Part shown: in pieces, positions 7,483 through 15,377 of the stretch
Position numbering within the stretch: the stretch's first letter is position 1
Layout of the letters: each line of letters begins with the position of its first letter
From: Isoptericola sediminis
Lineage (GTDB): Bacteria > Actinomycetota > Actinomycetes > Actinomycetales > Cellulomonadaceae
DNA length: 64,000 bases
NCBI RefSeq assembly: GCF_013085345.1
Contig: NZ_JABFAJ010000007.1
Coordinates: forward strand, 34,475-98,474
Direction of reading: 5' to 3'
Translations under genes and position numbers: made by a program
The notes under the pieces: model-generated
Told to the model about the DNA's origin: nothing
The model's input: only the letters and a program-made list of their open reading frames with translations
The model's database searches: none

Positions 7483-9159
7483 TTACCGCTGTTCGAGCAC
7501 TCTGACCGAGGTGATCTCGGGCCAGGCCCGGAAGAAGGGACCGTCCTGACGGACCTCGTGCAGCAGCAGGTGCCCGTCCACGGCGGTGACCCACGGCAGA
7601 CCGTCCAGGTCCAGGCCCGTGCGCTGCGCGTCGCCGCTGGTGAGATCGACCATGAGGAGGCTGCCGGGCCAGGTGGGACCTGCGTCGATGCCCTCCATCA
7701 GCGCGACCGTGACGCGCTCGCCGTCGGTGACGGCCGACGTCGGCCACACCCAGCGACCGTCCGGTGCGGGATGGACCATGTCGATGCGCCACCGCTCCGC
7801 GCCGTCCCCGTCGTCCAGGGCCACCAGGTCGGTGGACACGTCGGTGGACACCACGGTGACCCCCGCGGCGCGGGCGAGCACCCGGGCACGGCCCTCGAGC
7901 TCGGTCTCCCAGCGCGTCTCCCCGTCCGACGCCAGCCCGACGACCGTGCTGCCCCGGGTGGCGATCACCGCGGGGTCGGCCGTCCCCACCTGCGCCGCGG
8001 GTGCCTGCACCCTGCTGTCGGGGTCGAGGGCCGGCCCCGCGCCGTCGTCGGCCACCAACCCCGCACCGGCGAGACGCCGGGACACCACGAAGCCACCCCC
8101 CGGGAACGGCTCGACGAGCTCCCCGGACGGCAGGTCGGCGAACGCGACACCGGCCACGTCGGTGACGCCCAGCGGCGTACCGTCCGTCGCCATCCCCGTA
8201 CCGCCCTGGCACATCTGGTATCCCACGACCGACGGTGTCGCGATCGGTTCGCGGACTCCCTTCAGCTCGATCCGCGTGGTCGCCGGACGGGGTCGTCCCG
8301 CGGCGTCGGCCGTGAGGACGACGCAGTCCTGCAGGGACTGCGGCCACCGTTCCGCCGTGCTCTCGGCCCGCACGGCACCGGTGAGGGCGTCCTCCACGCG
8401 CAGCGTCGCCGGGCCCAGCCCCTCGGGGTCGATCCCCGCGACCACCCGTGGCGCCGACGAGTTCTCCACCGTCCGCGGTTCCGGCAGGTCGATCTCGTGC
8501 TCGACCACGGCCAGCCCGCCGGCGGCTGCGGGCGCCACGAACACCCCGGCCTCGGGGCTCGGCTGCGGGTCGAGCGCCCGCTCCCCCACCTGTGCACCGG
8601 TGGCGTCGAGCACCGTGACCGTCCGCGCGCCCGCGGTGCCGTGCAGGCAGGTCACGAGGTCGGTCGTCATCGTCCACTCGACACCGCTGCTCAGGCGGGG
8701 GCGCGGGCCGCACTCCGGCTCAGGTCCGAGATCGGCACGCCAACGTTCGGTGCCGTCGGCGACGTCCCGGACGACGACCTCCTCACCGTCGACGAACGCG
8801 AGACCCCCGTCGGCCAGCACCGCGACCACGGCGGAGGCCTCGGTGCTCCACGCCTCGCCGAGATCACCGTGCAGGGACACCACGCCGCCGGGAGCGGCCC
8901 GCAGCCGGTCCGCCCGGACCTGCTCGGCCACCTGCAGACCGACGACGGACGCCCCCGCGACGGCCAGCAGGGCACCGCCGACCGCCACGACCGCGGCCCG
9001 GCGTCGGCGGCGCGAGGCCGCTCGCCACCACGCGGCCGCCCGGGGCCACCACTCCGGCCGGTCCGGCGGACGCGGCTCGCCGCCCGGGGGTCCCCCCGCG
9101 TCGTCCCCGTCGGCGGACACGTCGAACGCGACCACGGGGCCGTCGGGTCGTGCCGCCAT
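7483..9159 (-). CDS. Membrane-anchored PQQ-like beta-propeller protein, array member 4
   Basis: This 558-residue paralogue of its neighbours has a cytoplasmic tail with VVAFDVSADGDD, then a Trp/Arg-rich stretch, and a membrane helix (AAVVAVGGALLAVAGASVVGL, about 62-82). The external domain begins RLRAAPGGVVSLHGDLGEAWST. Blade strands carry Trp at TERWRADL, ETRWETEL and AERWRIDM. The conserved cysteine pair ECGPRPR / LVTCLHG and the second pair LQDCVVL / YQMCQGG are present. The ATG at 9159 lies five bases after the stop of member 3 and aligns with the starts of the other members; the frame is open much further upstream, but that part is antisense-like noise within member 3. The role is unknown; an extracellular sensor, scaffold or envelope-assembly role is inference. 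Confidence 0.8.
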   Translation of the reverse strand: MAARPDGPVVAFDVSADGDDAGGPPGGEPRPPDRPEWWPRAAAWWRAASRRRRRAAVVAVGGALLAVAGASVVGLQVAEQVRADRLRAAPGGVVSLHGDLGEAWSTEASAVVAVLADGGLAFVDGEEVVVRDVADGTERWRADLGPEPECGPRPRLSSGVEWTMTTDLVTCLHGTAGARTVTVLDATGAQVGERALDPQPSPEAGVFVAPAAAGGLAVVEHEIDLPEPRTVENSSAPRVVAGIDPEGLGPATLRVEDALTGAVRAESTAERWPQSLQDCVVLTADAAGRPRPATTRIELKGVREPIATPSVVGYQMCQGGTGMATDGTPLGVTDVAGVAFADLPSGELVEPFPGGGFVVSRRLAGAGLVADDGAGPALDPDSRVQAPAAQVGTADPAVIATRGSTVVGLASDGETRWETELEGRARVLARAAGVTVVSTDVSTDLVALDDGDGAERWRIDMVHPAPDGRWVWPTSAVTDGERVTVALMEGIDAGPTWPGSLLMVDLTSGDAQRTGLDLDGLPWVTAVDGHLLLHEVRQDGPFFRAWPEITSVRVLEQR

Positions 9160-9164
9160 GCCGC

Positions 9165-10832
9165 TCACGCCCCCTCGGGGGCGAGGACGGTGAGACCCAC
9201 CACCGCGCTGCCCGGCCCGGCGGTCATGGCCTCGCGGTCGGCGAACTCGGGGACCAGCAGGTGGCCGTCGACCGCGACGAGCTGTCCCGTCTCCCCGAGC
9301 CGTCCGTCCCCGAGCGGGACCCGCGGGGCGACCTCCCGTCCCGTGCGCAGGTCGATCGTGAACAGCGAGAACGTGGCCGGCCCCGTGGCGGGGAACTCCA
9401 GCAGCACACCGGTCATCCGCTCCCCGTCCGTGGCTGCCGACAGCACGTACCGCCGCGGGCCGGCGTCGGGTGCCAGGCTCCACCGCTCCGACCCGTCGGC
9501 CGGGTCGTACGCGGCCAGCAGGTTCCAGCCGCCCGCCACGACGACGTCGGCGGTCCGCACCAGGACCTGCGGGTCGTCCAGCGACACCTCCCAGCGTTCG
9601 GTCCCGTCGTCGGCGAGAGCGACGACACGGTCGGTGCCGACGGCGACCTGGCCGGACCCGCTGCTGCCGTCGGTCGCCGGGACCTCCACCCGCAGGTCCG
9701 GGAGCTCCAGCACCGGGGTGCCGTCGTCGGTCTGCACGATCGTGCCGGACCCCTGCGGGGCGACGAACCGGTCACCCGGGGCGGGCTGGCGGACGGGATC
9801 GTCCGGCCAGGTGCTCCGGTCCGTGGCGTGCCCGAGCGGGACCCCCGCGTACGTGGCACCCCCGTCGACGGCGCAGCCGTCGAAGGCGACCATCGACGGG
9901 GTGCCCAGCAGGACGCCGAGGTCGAGCACGGCCCGGCCCCCCGGCCCGGGGACCGCGTCGCCGCTCGGTCCGTCGGCGCCCAGGTCGTAGCAGTCGCTGG
10001 CGACGACGTCGGACAGCGCGGCCAGGTCCAGGGTCTGGCGCCGCTCCCCGGTCAGGGCGTCCTCCAGCCGGACCTGCGTCGACCCCGGCTCGAGCCCCGG
10101 ACGGAGGAGCTCGGCGAACACCTGCCGCCGCGACGCGAACGTCACCTGGGCGGGCAGGTCGCTGTCGTGCTCGGCGACGAGCAGCCCGCCGTGCGCCGCC
10201 GGGGCGACCGCGCGCAGCGGCCCGCCGTAGCGGTCGTCGTCCAGGTCACGCCGCCCGACGACGTCCCCGTCGGCGTCCAGCACCGTGACGGCACGCGCAC
10301 CGTCCGCGCCGTGCACGCACGTGACGGTCTCGACCGGGATCGTCCACTCGACGCCGCTGCCGAGCCGGGGACGCGGGCCGCACTCGAGCCCGTCGTCGAG
10401 GGTGGTGCGCCAGCGCTCGATGCCGGTGGCGACCTCGAGAGCCACCAGGTCAGCACCTCTGACCACGGCGAGACCGCCGTCGGGCAGCACCGTCGCGAGA
10501 CCGTCGACGTCCGCGTGCCAGACCTCGGTCAGCGCGCCGTCCAGGGAGAGCACACCACCCGGTGCGGTGCGCAGCCGGTCGGTCTCGACGTGGTCGGCCA
10601 GGGCGCCGGCCGCCACCGCGCCCCCGGTGAGCACGAGGACGGCGACGGCCGCGATCCCGAGCGCGGTGCGGCGCTGGCGGCGACCCGCCCGGCGCCACCG
10701 TTCGACCGCCCGGACGGCGCGTCCGGTCCGGCCGGGTGCCGGGCCGCCGTCCGGGTACCCGGTGGCGTCCGGGTCCGCGGCGTCGTGGGACACGTCGAAG
10801 GTGACGACCTCGCCCCCGCGCTGACGGCCCAT
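9165..10832 (-). CDS. Membrane-anchored PQQ-like beta-propeller protein, array member 3
   Basis: The product has 555 residues. The cytoplasmic tail contains VVTFDVSHDAAD; a basic stretch (RRAGRRQRR) precedes the membrane helix ALGIAAVAVLVLTGGAVAAGAL. The external domain opens with RLRTAPGGVLSLDGALTEVW, closely matching member 4. Propeller strands with Trp occur at IERWRTTL, TERWEVSL and SERWSLAP. The four conserved cysteines (ECGPRPR, VTCVHG, ASDCYDL, DGCAVDG) are kept. Members 3 and 4 are the most alike pair by eye, which suggests a recent duplication. The start at 10832 is ten bases after member 2 ends. Function unknown. Confidence 0.8.
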   Translation of the reverse strand: MGRQRGGEVVTFDVSHDAADPDATGYPDGGPAPGRTGRAVRAVERWRRAGRRQRRTALGIAAVAVLVLTGGAVAAGALADHVETDRLRTAPGGVLSLDGALTEVWHADVDGLATVLPDGGLAVVRGADLVALEVATGIERWRTTLDDGLECGPRPRLGSGVEWTIPVETVTCVHGADGARAVTVLDADGDVVGRRDLDDDRYGGPLRAVAPAAHGGLLVAEHDSDLPAQVTFASRRQVFAELLRPGLEPGSTQVRLEDALTGERRQTLDLAALSDVVASDCYDLGADGPSGDAVPGPGGRAVLDLGVLLGTPSMVAFDGCAVDGGATYAGVPLGHATDRSTWPDDPVRQPAPGDRFVAPQGSGTIVQTDDGTPVLELPDLRVEVPATDGSSGSGQVAVGTDRVVALADDGTERWEVSLDDPQVLVRTADVVVAGGWNLLAAYDPADGSERWSLAPDAGPRRYVLSAATDGERMTGVLLEFPATGPATFSLFTIDLRTGREVAPRVPLGDGRLGETGQLVAVDGHLLVPEFADREAMTAGPGSAVVGLTVLAPEGA

Positions 10833-10842
10833 GCGCGCGACC

Positions 10843-12420
10843 CTAGCTCGCCAGGCCGACGATCGCGTCGTCGGCCGTCCGCACGACGCTGCCACCGATG
10901 GCCGCGACCCGGACCGTGCCGACCGCGTCCGTGTGCCAGCGGGTGGTGCCGTCCGCGAGGTCGAGGGCGAGCAGGCCCGCCGACCCGTCCGCGCCGACGG
11001 CGGGGAGCAGCACCAGGGTGCCGTCGGTGACGACGCCTCCACCGCGCGGTCCGGCGCCGGTCGTGCGCAGGTCGTCCCGGGTCCAGCGCACCGCACCCGT
11101 GGCGACGTCGATCCCGACGAGGCCGGCGTCCGACCCGACCTGGGCCACGACCGTCCCCCCGGCCCGCGCCAGCACGCCGTGCACCGTGCCGACGTCGGCG
11201 GACCAGACCTCCTGGCCGGTGGAGTCGTAGGCGGTGAGACCTCCGCGGGAGCGGGCGAACAGCGGCCCCGTCCTGCTGTCGACGGCCATCGGCTCGAAGA
11301 CGTAGCCGCGGACGACGACGACGTCGCCCCGCCCGCTCGCGTCCGTCAGCCGGGTGCCGCCGCCCTCGAACAGGTTCCAGCCCCCGTCCACCGACGGCAG
11401 GGCCAGACCGTCCACCGTCGACCCGTCCGGGAGCATCGCCGTGCTGCTGCCGCATACCGCGAGGCGGACCGTGGAGGACGTCGTCAGGACGGACGTGTGG
11501 ATCGAGATGAGGTCCTGCCCCTCGGGGCCGGACGCGAGACCGCAGGCCCGCAGCTCGGCGGCGGTGCGCAGCTCCACGGGGACCCGCGCCCGCTCGGCAC
11601 CGGACGCCGCGTCCTGGAGCCGCAGGACGGGGTCCTGCCAGTCCTCGGACTGCTGGATCGCGGCGAGCCGCGTCGCGGCCTCGTCGGCGTCGTCGACCGT
11701 GAGGAGGGCCGCCGACCGCGCCCCGACCGCCACGGACCCGTCCGGACCCGGTTCGACCCGCGGCGCCCCGGCGGTCCACGTCTCGAGCGTGCGGTCGTTG
11801 ACCAGGCCCAGGTCGCGGCGCCCCTGCACCTGCCCGGCGGCGTCGACGACGACGGCCCGGCGTGCGGGCGCCCCCTCGAGGCAGACGAGACGGTCCACGG
11901 GTTCCACGAACTCCACGGGGAACGTCGGCCGCGGTCCGCACCGCGGCTGCTCGCCCAGGGCGTGCCGCCACACCTCGTCACCGGTCGTCGTGTCGACCGC
12001 GAGGAGTTCGGAGTCCGCGCGCGTGACGACGACCCCGTCGGGCAGGACCGCGAGGACACCGTCGTCGGTCGCGACCCGCCAGACCTCGCGCAGCGGGGTG
12101 GAGAGGTCGGCGACACCGCCCGGCATCGTCGCCATGTGCGCCGCGTGCGCGGCATCGGCCCGGCTGTCGGTGACCGCGACCCCGGCCGCCGTCCCGAGCA
12201 CGGCGAGCGCCGCGACGCCGACGGCCCCGACACGGAGCCGGGGCGACGCGGCCCGCCACCGCGCCCCGAGCGGGCCGGCGACGTGCCGCCGGAACCAGCC
12301 CGGCCCGCCCGGCGCGGCCCCCCGGGTCGACCCGTCGACACCCGGTCCGCGGCCGCCGTCGTCCTCCTCGCCCTCGTCCGGGGCGAGGTCGATCTGCACG
12401 GGATCGGGCCGTCGCGGCAT
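10843..12420 (-). CDS. Membrane-anchored PQQ-like beta-propeller protein, array member 2
   Basis: The product has 525 residues. The acidic cytoplasmic tail begins MPRRPDPVQIDLAPDEGEE; the segment PGWFRRHVAGPLGARWRAASPRLR leads into one membrane helix (about 63-82). The external domain begins AHMATMPGGVADLSTPLREVWRV and shares DDGVLAVLPDGVVVTR almost word for word with member 1. Four cysteines (PRCGPRP, LVCLEG, RACGLA, AVCGSS) are at the family positions. The last blades (VRWTRDDL, TTRWHTDAVG) close the propeller. The ATG at 12420 has its own TAGATT box seven bases upstream, so this gene probably has a second promoter within the array. Function unknown. Confidence 0.82.
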   Translation of the reverse strand: MPRRPDPVQIDLAPDEGEEDDGGRGPGVDGSTRGAAPGGPGWFRRHVAGPLGARWRAASPRLRVGAVGVAALAVLGTAAGVAVTDSRADAAHAAHMATMPGGVADLSTPLREVWRVATDDGVLAVLPDGVVVTRADSELLAVDTTTGDEVWRHALGEQPRCGPRPTFPVEFVEPVDRLVCLEGAPARRAVVVDAAGQVQGRRDLGLVNDRTLETWTAGAPRVEPGPDGSVAVGARSAALLTVDDADEAATRLAAIQQSEDWQDPVLRLQDAASGAERARVPVELRTAAELRACGLASGPEGQDLISIHTSVLTTSSTVRLAVCGSSTAMLPDGSTVDGLALPSVDGGWNLFEGGGTRLTDASGRGDVVVVRGYVFEPMAVDSRTGPLFARSRGGLTAYDSTGQEVWSADVGTVHGVLARAGGTVVAQVGSDAGLVGIDVATGAVRWTRDDLRTTGAGPRGGGVVTDGTLVLLPAVGADGSAGLLALDLADGTTRWHTDAVGTVRVAAIGGSVVRTADDAIVGLAS

Positions 12421-12427
12421 ACCCTGC

Positions 12428-12433
12428 AATCTA
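12428..12433 (-). promoter_or_regulatory. Candidate internal -10 box (TAGATT) before array member 2
   Basis: TAGATT is seven bases before the ATG at 12420. The run from this box through the ATG is nearly identical to the one before member 1 (TAGATTGCmGGGTATG), which supports a conserved leaderless promoter. Confidence 0.55.
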
Positions 12434-12438
12434 CCGCC

Positions 12439-12462
12439 GCAGCGGCAGGCTCCCGCCGCTGC
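12439..12462 (-). terminator. Hairpin between array members 1 and 2
   Basis: GCAGCGGC (12439-12446) pairs with GCCGCTGC (12455-12462) around an 8-base loop. It lies after the stop of member 1 and just upstream of the member 2 promoter, so it may act as a terminator or attenuator that separates the first gene from the rest. Confidence 0.4.
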
Positions 12463-12467
12463 CCGCT

Positions 12468-14090
12468 CTAGCCGACACCCAGGACCTCGGGCGCCAGGCC
12501 GACCAGTGCGGCGTCGGCGGTCTCGACCTGCACCCCGTCGACCGTCGTGACGAAGCCGCCGCCCATCGCGTCGACGAGGACGGGTCGCCCGGCTACGACG
12601 GAGACACTGCCGTAGCGGGCGTCCGCGGTGGTGCTCCACACCGTCCGGCCATCGTCGAGGTCGACCGCGACGAGATCGGTCAGCGGGCCGCCGGTGACGG
12701 TCAGCAGCGCGATCGAACCGTCGGTGGCGGCGCCGTGCACCCCGCCGTGGTCACCGGGCGACAGATCGTCGCGGGTCCACCGGACGTCACCCGTCCCGAG
12801 GTCGACGGCCGAGACCGTGCCGTCGTCGAGGAGCAGCACGGCGACCCCGTCGGCACGTGCCAGGTAGCCGTCGATCTCCTCGGCGTCGGCCGTCCACAGC
12901 CGGTCGCCGTCGCCGAGACCCGCCAGACGTCCCTCCTCGACCAGGACGAGTCGCGGCCCCGTCGTACCGTCGACGACCGTCGGCTCGACGACGGCTCCGG
13001 GGATCGTGCGTTCGACGTCGCCCGAGGCGTCCACCAGGCGCGTCCCGCCCTCGACGGGCTGCACGAACCCTCCGTCGACCGACGGGTACCGCACGGGCTC
13101 GGACCGCTCACCGTCGGTGCTCAGCGCGACGGACTCCCGACACACCGAGAAGTGGACCTCCCCGCCCCAGACCCAGAGGGTGGGCGCCACGTGGAGCGTC
13201 GAGCTGCCGTCCGGGCCGTCGCTCGTGGCACAGCCCGCCAGGTCCGCGGCGGTGCGGAGCTCGAGCGTCGCCTCGCCCCGGACCTCACCGGTCAGGGCGT
13301 CCTCGACCCGGACCGTCGGGTCCTGCCAGCGTCCCTCGGAGCGGGCCCGCGCCAGGTCCGCGACGGGGTCGGTCGGGTCGAGCGCCAGACCGTGCGTGGC
13401 GCGTTCGAGCACGGCGATCGTCCCGTCCTGCGCCGGGAGGATCTGCGGTGCGTCCCGGTCCCAGATCTCGCGACCCCAGTTGGCGAAGCCCAGGTCGCGT
13501 TCCCCGAGCACCACGCCCGTGGCGTCCAGCACGGTCGCGGTGCGTTCGCCCGCGCCGTGCACGCACACGAGCGTCCCCGACGGCGCGACCGCGGCTCCGG
13601 TCGACCTCGAGCCGCACTCGGCGAGTGCGCCCAGCTCGTGCCGCCACACCTCCTCGCCCGTGGCCGCGTCGACCCCGAGCACGTCGGCCCCGTCGCGGGT
13701 GACGACGACACCGTCCGGGAGCACCGCCAGGACGCCGTCGTCGGTCTCCACCCGCCACGTCTCGTGCAGCGGCTCGGAGAGGTCCGCGACCCCGCCCGGC
13801 ATCGCCGCCATGTGCTCCGCGTGCGCGGCGTCGGCCCGGGCGTCGAGCGCTGCGATCCCGGCCGCCGCCCCGACGACGGCGACGGTCGTCACGGCGACGA
13901 TCCCGATCTGCAGCCGACGAGGTGTCGCCCGCCAGCGTGCGCGGACCGGCCCGCCGACGTGGCGGCTGAACCAGCCGGGCACGGTGGGTTCGCCCGCCGA
14001 CCCGGCGCCGGCCGTCCCTCCGCCGTCCCCGGGACCGCCCTCGTCGTCGGCGACGAGATCGAACCGGACGTGGTCATGCGGTGGGGACAT
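12468..14090 (-). CDS. Membrane-anchored PQQ-like beta-propeller protein, array member 1
   Basis: The product has 540 residues and is the first gene of the five-gene array. The cytoplasmic tail carries HVRFDLVADDEGG and a Gly/Pro-rich linker, then PGWFSRHVGGPVRARWRATPRRLQ and a membrane helix (IGIVAVTTVAVVGAAAGIAAL). The external domain starts AHMAAMPGGVADLSEPLHETWRVE. Trp-bearing blade strands are at EEVWRHEL, GDRLWTADA, VRWTRDDL and RTVWSTTA. Family cysteines occur in AECGSRS, LVCVHG, AGCATS and FSVCRES. I place the start at the ATG at 14090 (MSPPHDHV) because a TAGATT box ends seven bases upstream, as before member 2; an in-frame ATG at 14111 lies upstream of that box. Confidence 0.82.
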   Translation of the reverse strand: MSPPHDHVRFDLVADDEGGPGDGGGTAGAGSAGEPTVPGWFSRHVGGPVRARWRATPRRLQIGIVAVTTVAVVGAAAGIAALDARADAAHAEHMAAMPGGVADLSEPLHETWRVETDDGVLAVLPDGVVVTRDGADVLGVDAATGEEVWRHELGALAECGSRSTGAAVAPSGTLVCVHGAGERTATVLDATGVVLGERDLGFANWGREIWDRDAPQILPAQDGTIAVLERATHGLALDPTDPVADLARARSEGRWQDPTVRVEDALTGEVRGEATLELRTAADLAGCATSDGPDGSSTLHVAPTLWVWGGEVHFSVCRESVALSTDGERSEPVRYPSVDGGFVQPVEGGTRLVDASGDVERTIPGAVVEPTVVDGTTGPRLVLVEEGRLAGLGDGDRLWTADAEEIDGYLARADGVAVLLLDDGTVSAVDLGTGDVRWTRDDLSPGDHGGVHGAATDGSIALLTVTGGPLTDLVAVDLDDGRTVWSTTADARYGSVSVVAGRPVLVDAMGGGFVTTVDGVQVETADAALVGLAPEVLGVG

Positions 14091-14097
14091 ACCCGGC

Positions 14098-14103
14098 AAT
14101 CTA
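14098..14103 (-). promoter_or_regulatory. Candidate -10 box (TAGATT) for the propeller array
   Basis: TAGATT ends seven bases before the ATG at 14090. Its sequence and distance match the box before member 2. Confidence 0.55.
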
Positions 14104-14118
14104 TCCGTCACGATCGCC

Positions 14119-14135
14119 TCAAGGTAACCCCTTGA
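14119..14135. promoter_or_regulatory. Inverted repeat upstream of array promoter, possible operator
   Basis: TCAAGG (14119-14124) and CCTTGA (14130-14135) form an inverted repeat with a 5-base spacer, 16 bases upstream of the array -10 box on the minus strand. The flank CCTCAAGG...CCTTGA resembles MerR-family operators in outline. It also abuts the stop of the ABC permease, so part of a terminator is an alternative. Confidence 0.3.
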
Positions 14136-15377
14136 CTAGTTCTGCGGGCGCAGCGCCTGCCGCCAGGACACGCGGCCGCCCGTCTGCAGCAGCGACCCGC
14201 GGAACGCCCGCTCGGAGACCAGCAACGCCGCCGCGGCGAACCCGGCCAGGAGCACCAGCGAGACCACCGGCTCCCACCACGCCGCGTCCCGCGCCAGCAC
14301 CCGGGCCGGCATCGCCACCACCGACGCGATCGGCACGTACGACAGCACGGTGAGGAACGCGCCCGAGGCGGAGAACGTCACGAAGTAGACGCCCATCACC
14401 AGGAAGGTCATCGGCGTGGCCGTGTACTGCAGGTCCTCGGCGCGGCTGGCCAGGGCCCCGGCGACCGCGTACAGGGCCGCCAGCGCCAGGAACCCGACCG
14501 TGAAGAACACCACGAACCAGATCAGCGACGTCGACAGCGCCGGCAACGCCATCGAGACCGGGCTCGCCGAGACCGCGACCAGGCCGATCCCCGCGAACAG
14601 CAGGTTCTGGCCCACGGCGATGACCGAGCTGCCCAGGATCTTGCCGGCCAGCAGCTGACGCAGCGGGATCGCGGTGGCGATGATCTCCACGAGGCGGGAC
14701 TGCTTCTCCTCGACCACGGAGCTCGCGATCATGTTGCCCGAGGTGATCGCCCCCGCGAAGAACAGGAACGACAGCGCGAGGGTCGCGAAGAAGAGCGCCT
14801 GCTCACCGACAGCGTCGGGTTCCAGGGCCTCGGTGGTCAGCTCGGCGCCGGCCGACAGCTCCGTCACCGAGGTGCCGGCCGCCTCGGCGTTCGCCGCCAC
14901 CACCTGCTGCTCGACGGCGGTGGCCACGAACCGCTCCACGGACCCGCCCGGCTCACCCTGGCCGGCGAGCACCCAGCCGTCGTCGCCCGGATGCAGCCAG
15001 GCGTCGGCGTCACCGGCCGCGAGCGCCCTCCGTGCCGCGTCCGCGTCGGCCACCTCGAGGACGTCGATCTCGTCGTTCCCGCCCTCGTCGGCGGCCAGCT
15101 CGTCGGCGGACGTCACCGCCGCGACGGCGGCGGTGTCGTCGCTGCTCACCGCGACGGTGGTGGTGTCGACCCGGTTGGCCTGCCAGGCGAAGAACGCCGC
15201 GAGAGCGACGATGACGACGAGCGAGACGACGAGGCCGACGACGAAGGCCCGGTTCATCGCGCGGGTGACGATCTCGCGCTGCATCACCAGTCGCCAGGCG
15301 CCCCGGGTGCCCTCGTCCTGCCGTCCGGGCGACGAGTCCGCGGCGAGGCGTGTCGGTTGCTGCGTGGACGTGGTCAT
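14136..15377 (-). CDS. ABC-2 type permease, NatB-like
   Basis: This 413-residue membrane subunit has one helix near residues 43-66, then a long external domain (about 67-210, rich in Ala/Asp/Glu), then a block of five or six helices to the C-terminus (FFATLALSFLFFAGAI onward). The cytosolic motif VVEEKQSRLVEIIATAIPLRQLLAGKILG is the hallmark of ABC-2 permeases of the NatB/YhaP group. The start overlaps the ATPase stop by ATGA. With the ATPase it probably exports Na+ or a small hydrophobic solute, as in Bacillus NatAB; the substrate is uncertain because the family is broad. Confidence 0.88.
   Translation of the reverse strand: MTTSTQQPTRLAADSSPGRQDEGTRGAWRLVMQREIVTRAMNRAFVVGLVVSLVVIVALAAFFAWQANRVDTTTVAVSSDDTAAVAAVTSADELAADEGGNDEIDVLEVADADAARRALAAGDADAWLHPGDDGWVLAGQGEPGGSVERFVATAVEQQVVAANAEAAGTSVTELSAGAELTTEALEPDAVGEQALFFATLALSFLFFAGAITSGNMIASSVVEEKQSRLVEIIATAIPLRQLLAGKILGSSVIAVGQNLLFAGIGLVAVSASPVSMALPALSTSLIWFVVFFTVGFLALAALYAVAGALASRAEDLQYTATPMTFLVMGVYFVTFSASGAFLTVLSYVPIASVVAMPARVLARDAAWWEPVVSLVLLAGFAAAALLVSERAFRGSLLQTGGRVSWRQALRPQN

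Noticed and set aside
5863..9990. A 1375-codon open frame on the plus strand, opposite the propeller array
   Set aside because: It is a GC-rich antisense frame with Arg/Pro/Gly/His-heavy, low-information translation and no recognisable domain; the minus-strand propeller genes explain the region fully.
5812..14090. Array proteins as PQQ-dependent alcohol dehydrogenases
   Set aside because: They show Trp-bearing blade strands only; the catalytic Asp, Cys-Cys ring and heme-binding features of quinoprotein dehydrogenases are not visible, and the propeller is anchored by an N-terminal helix.
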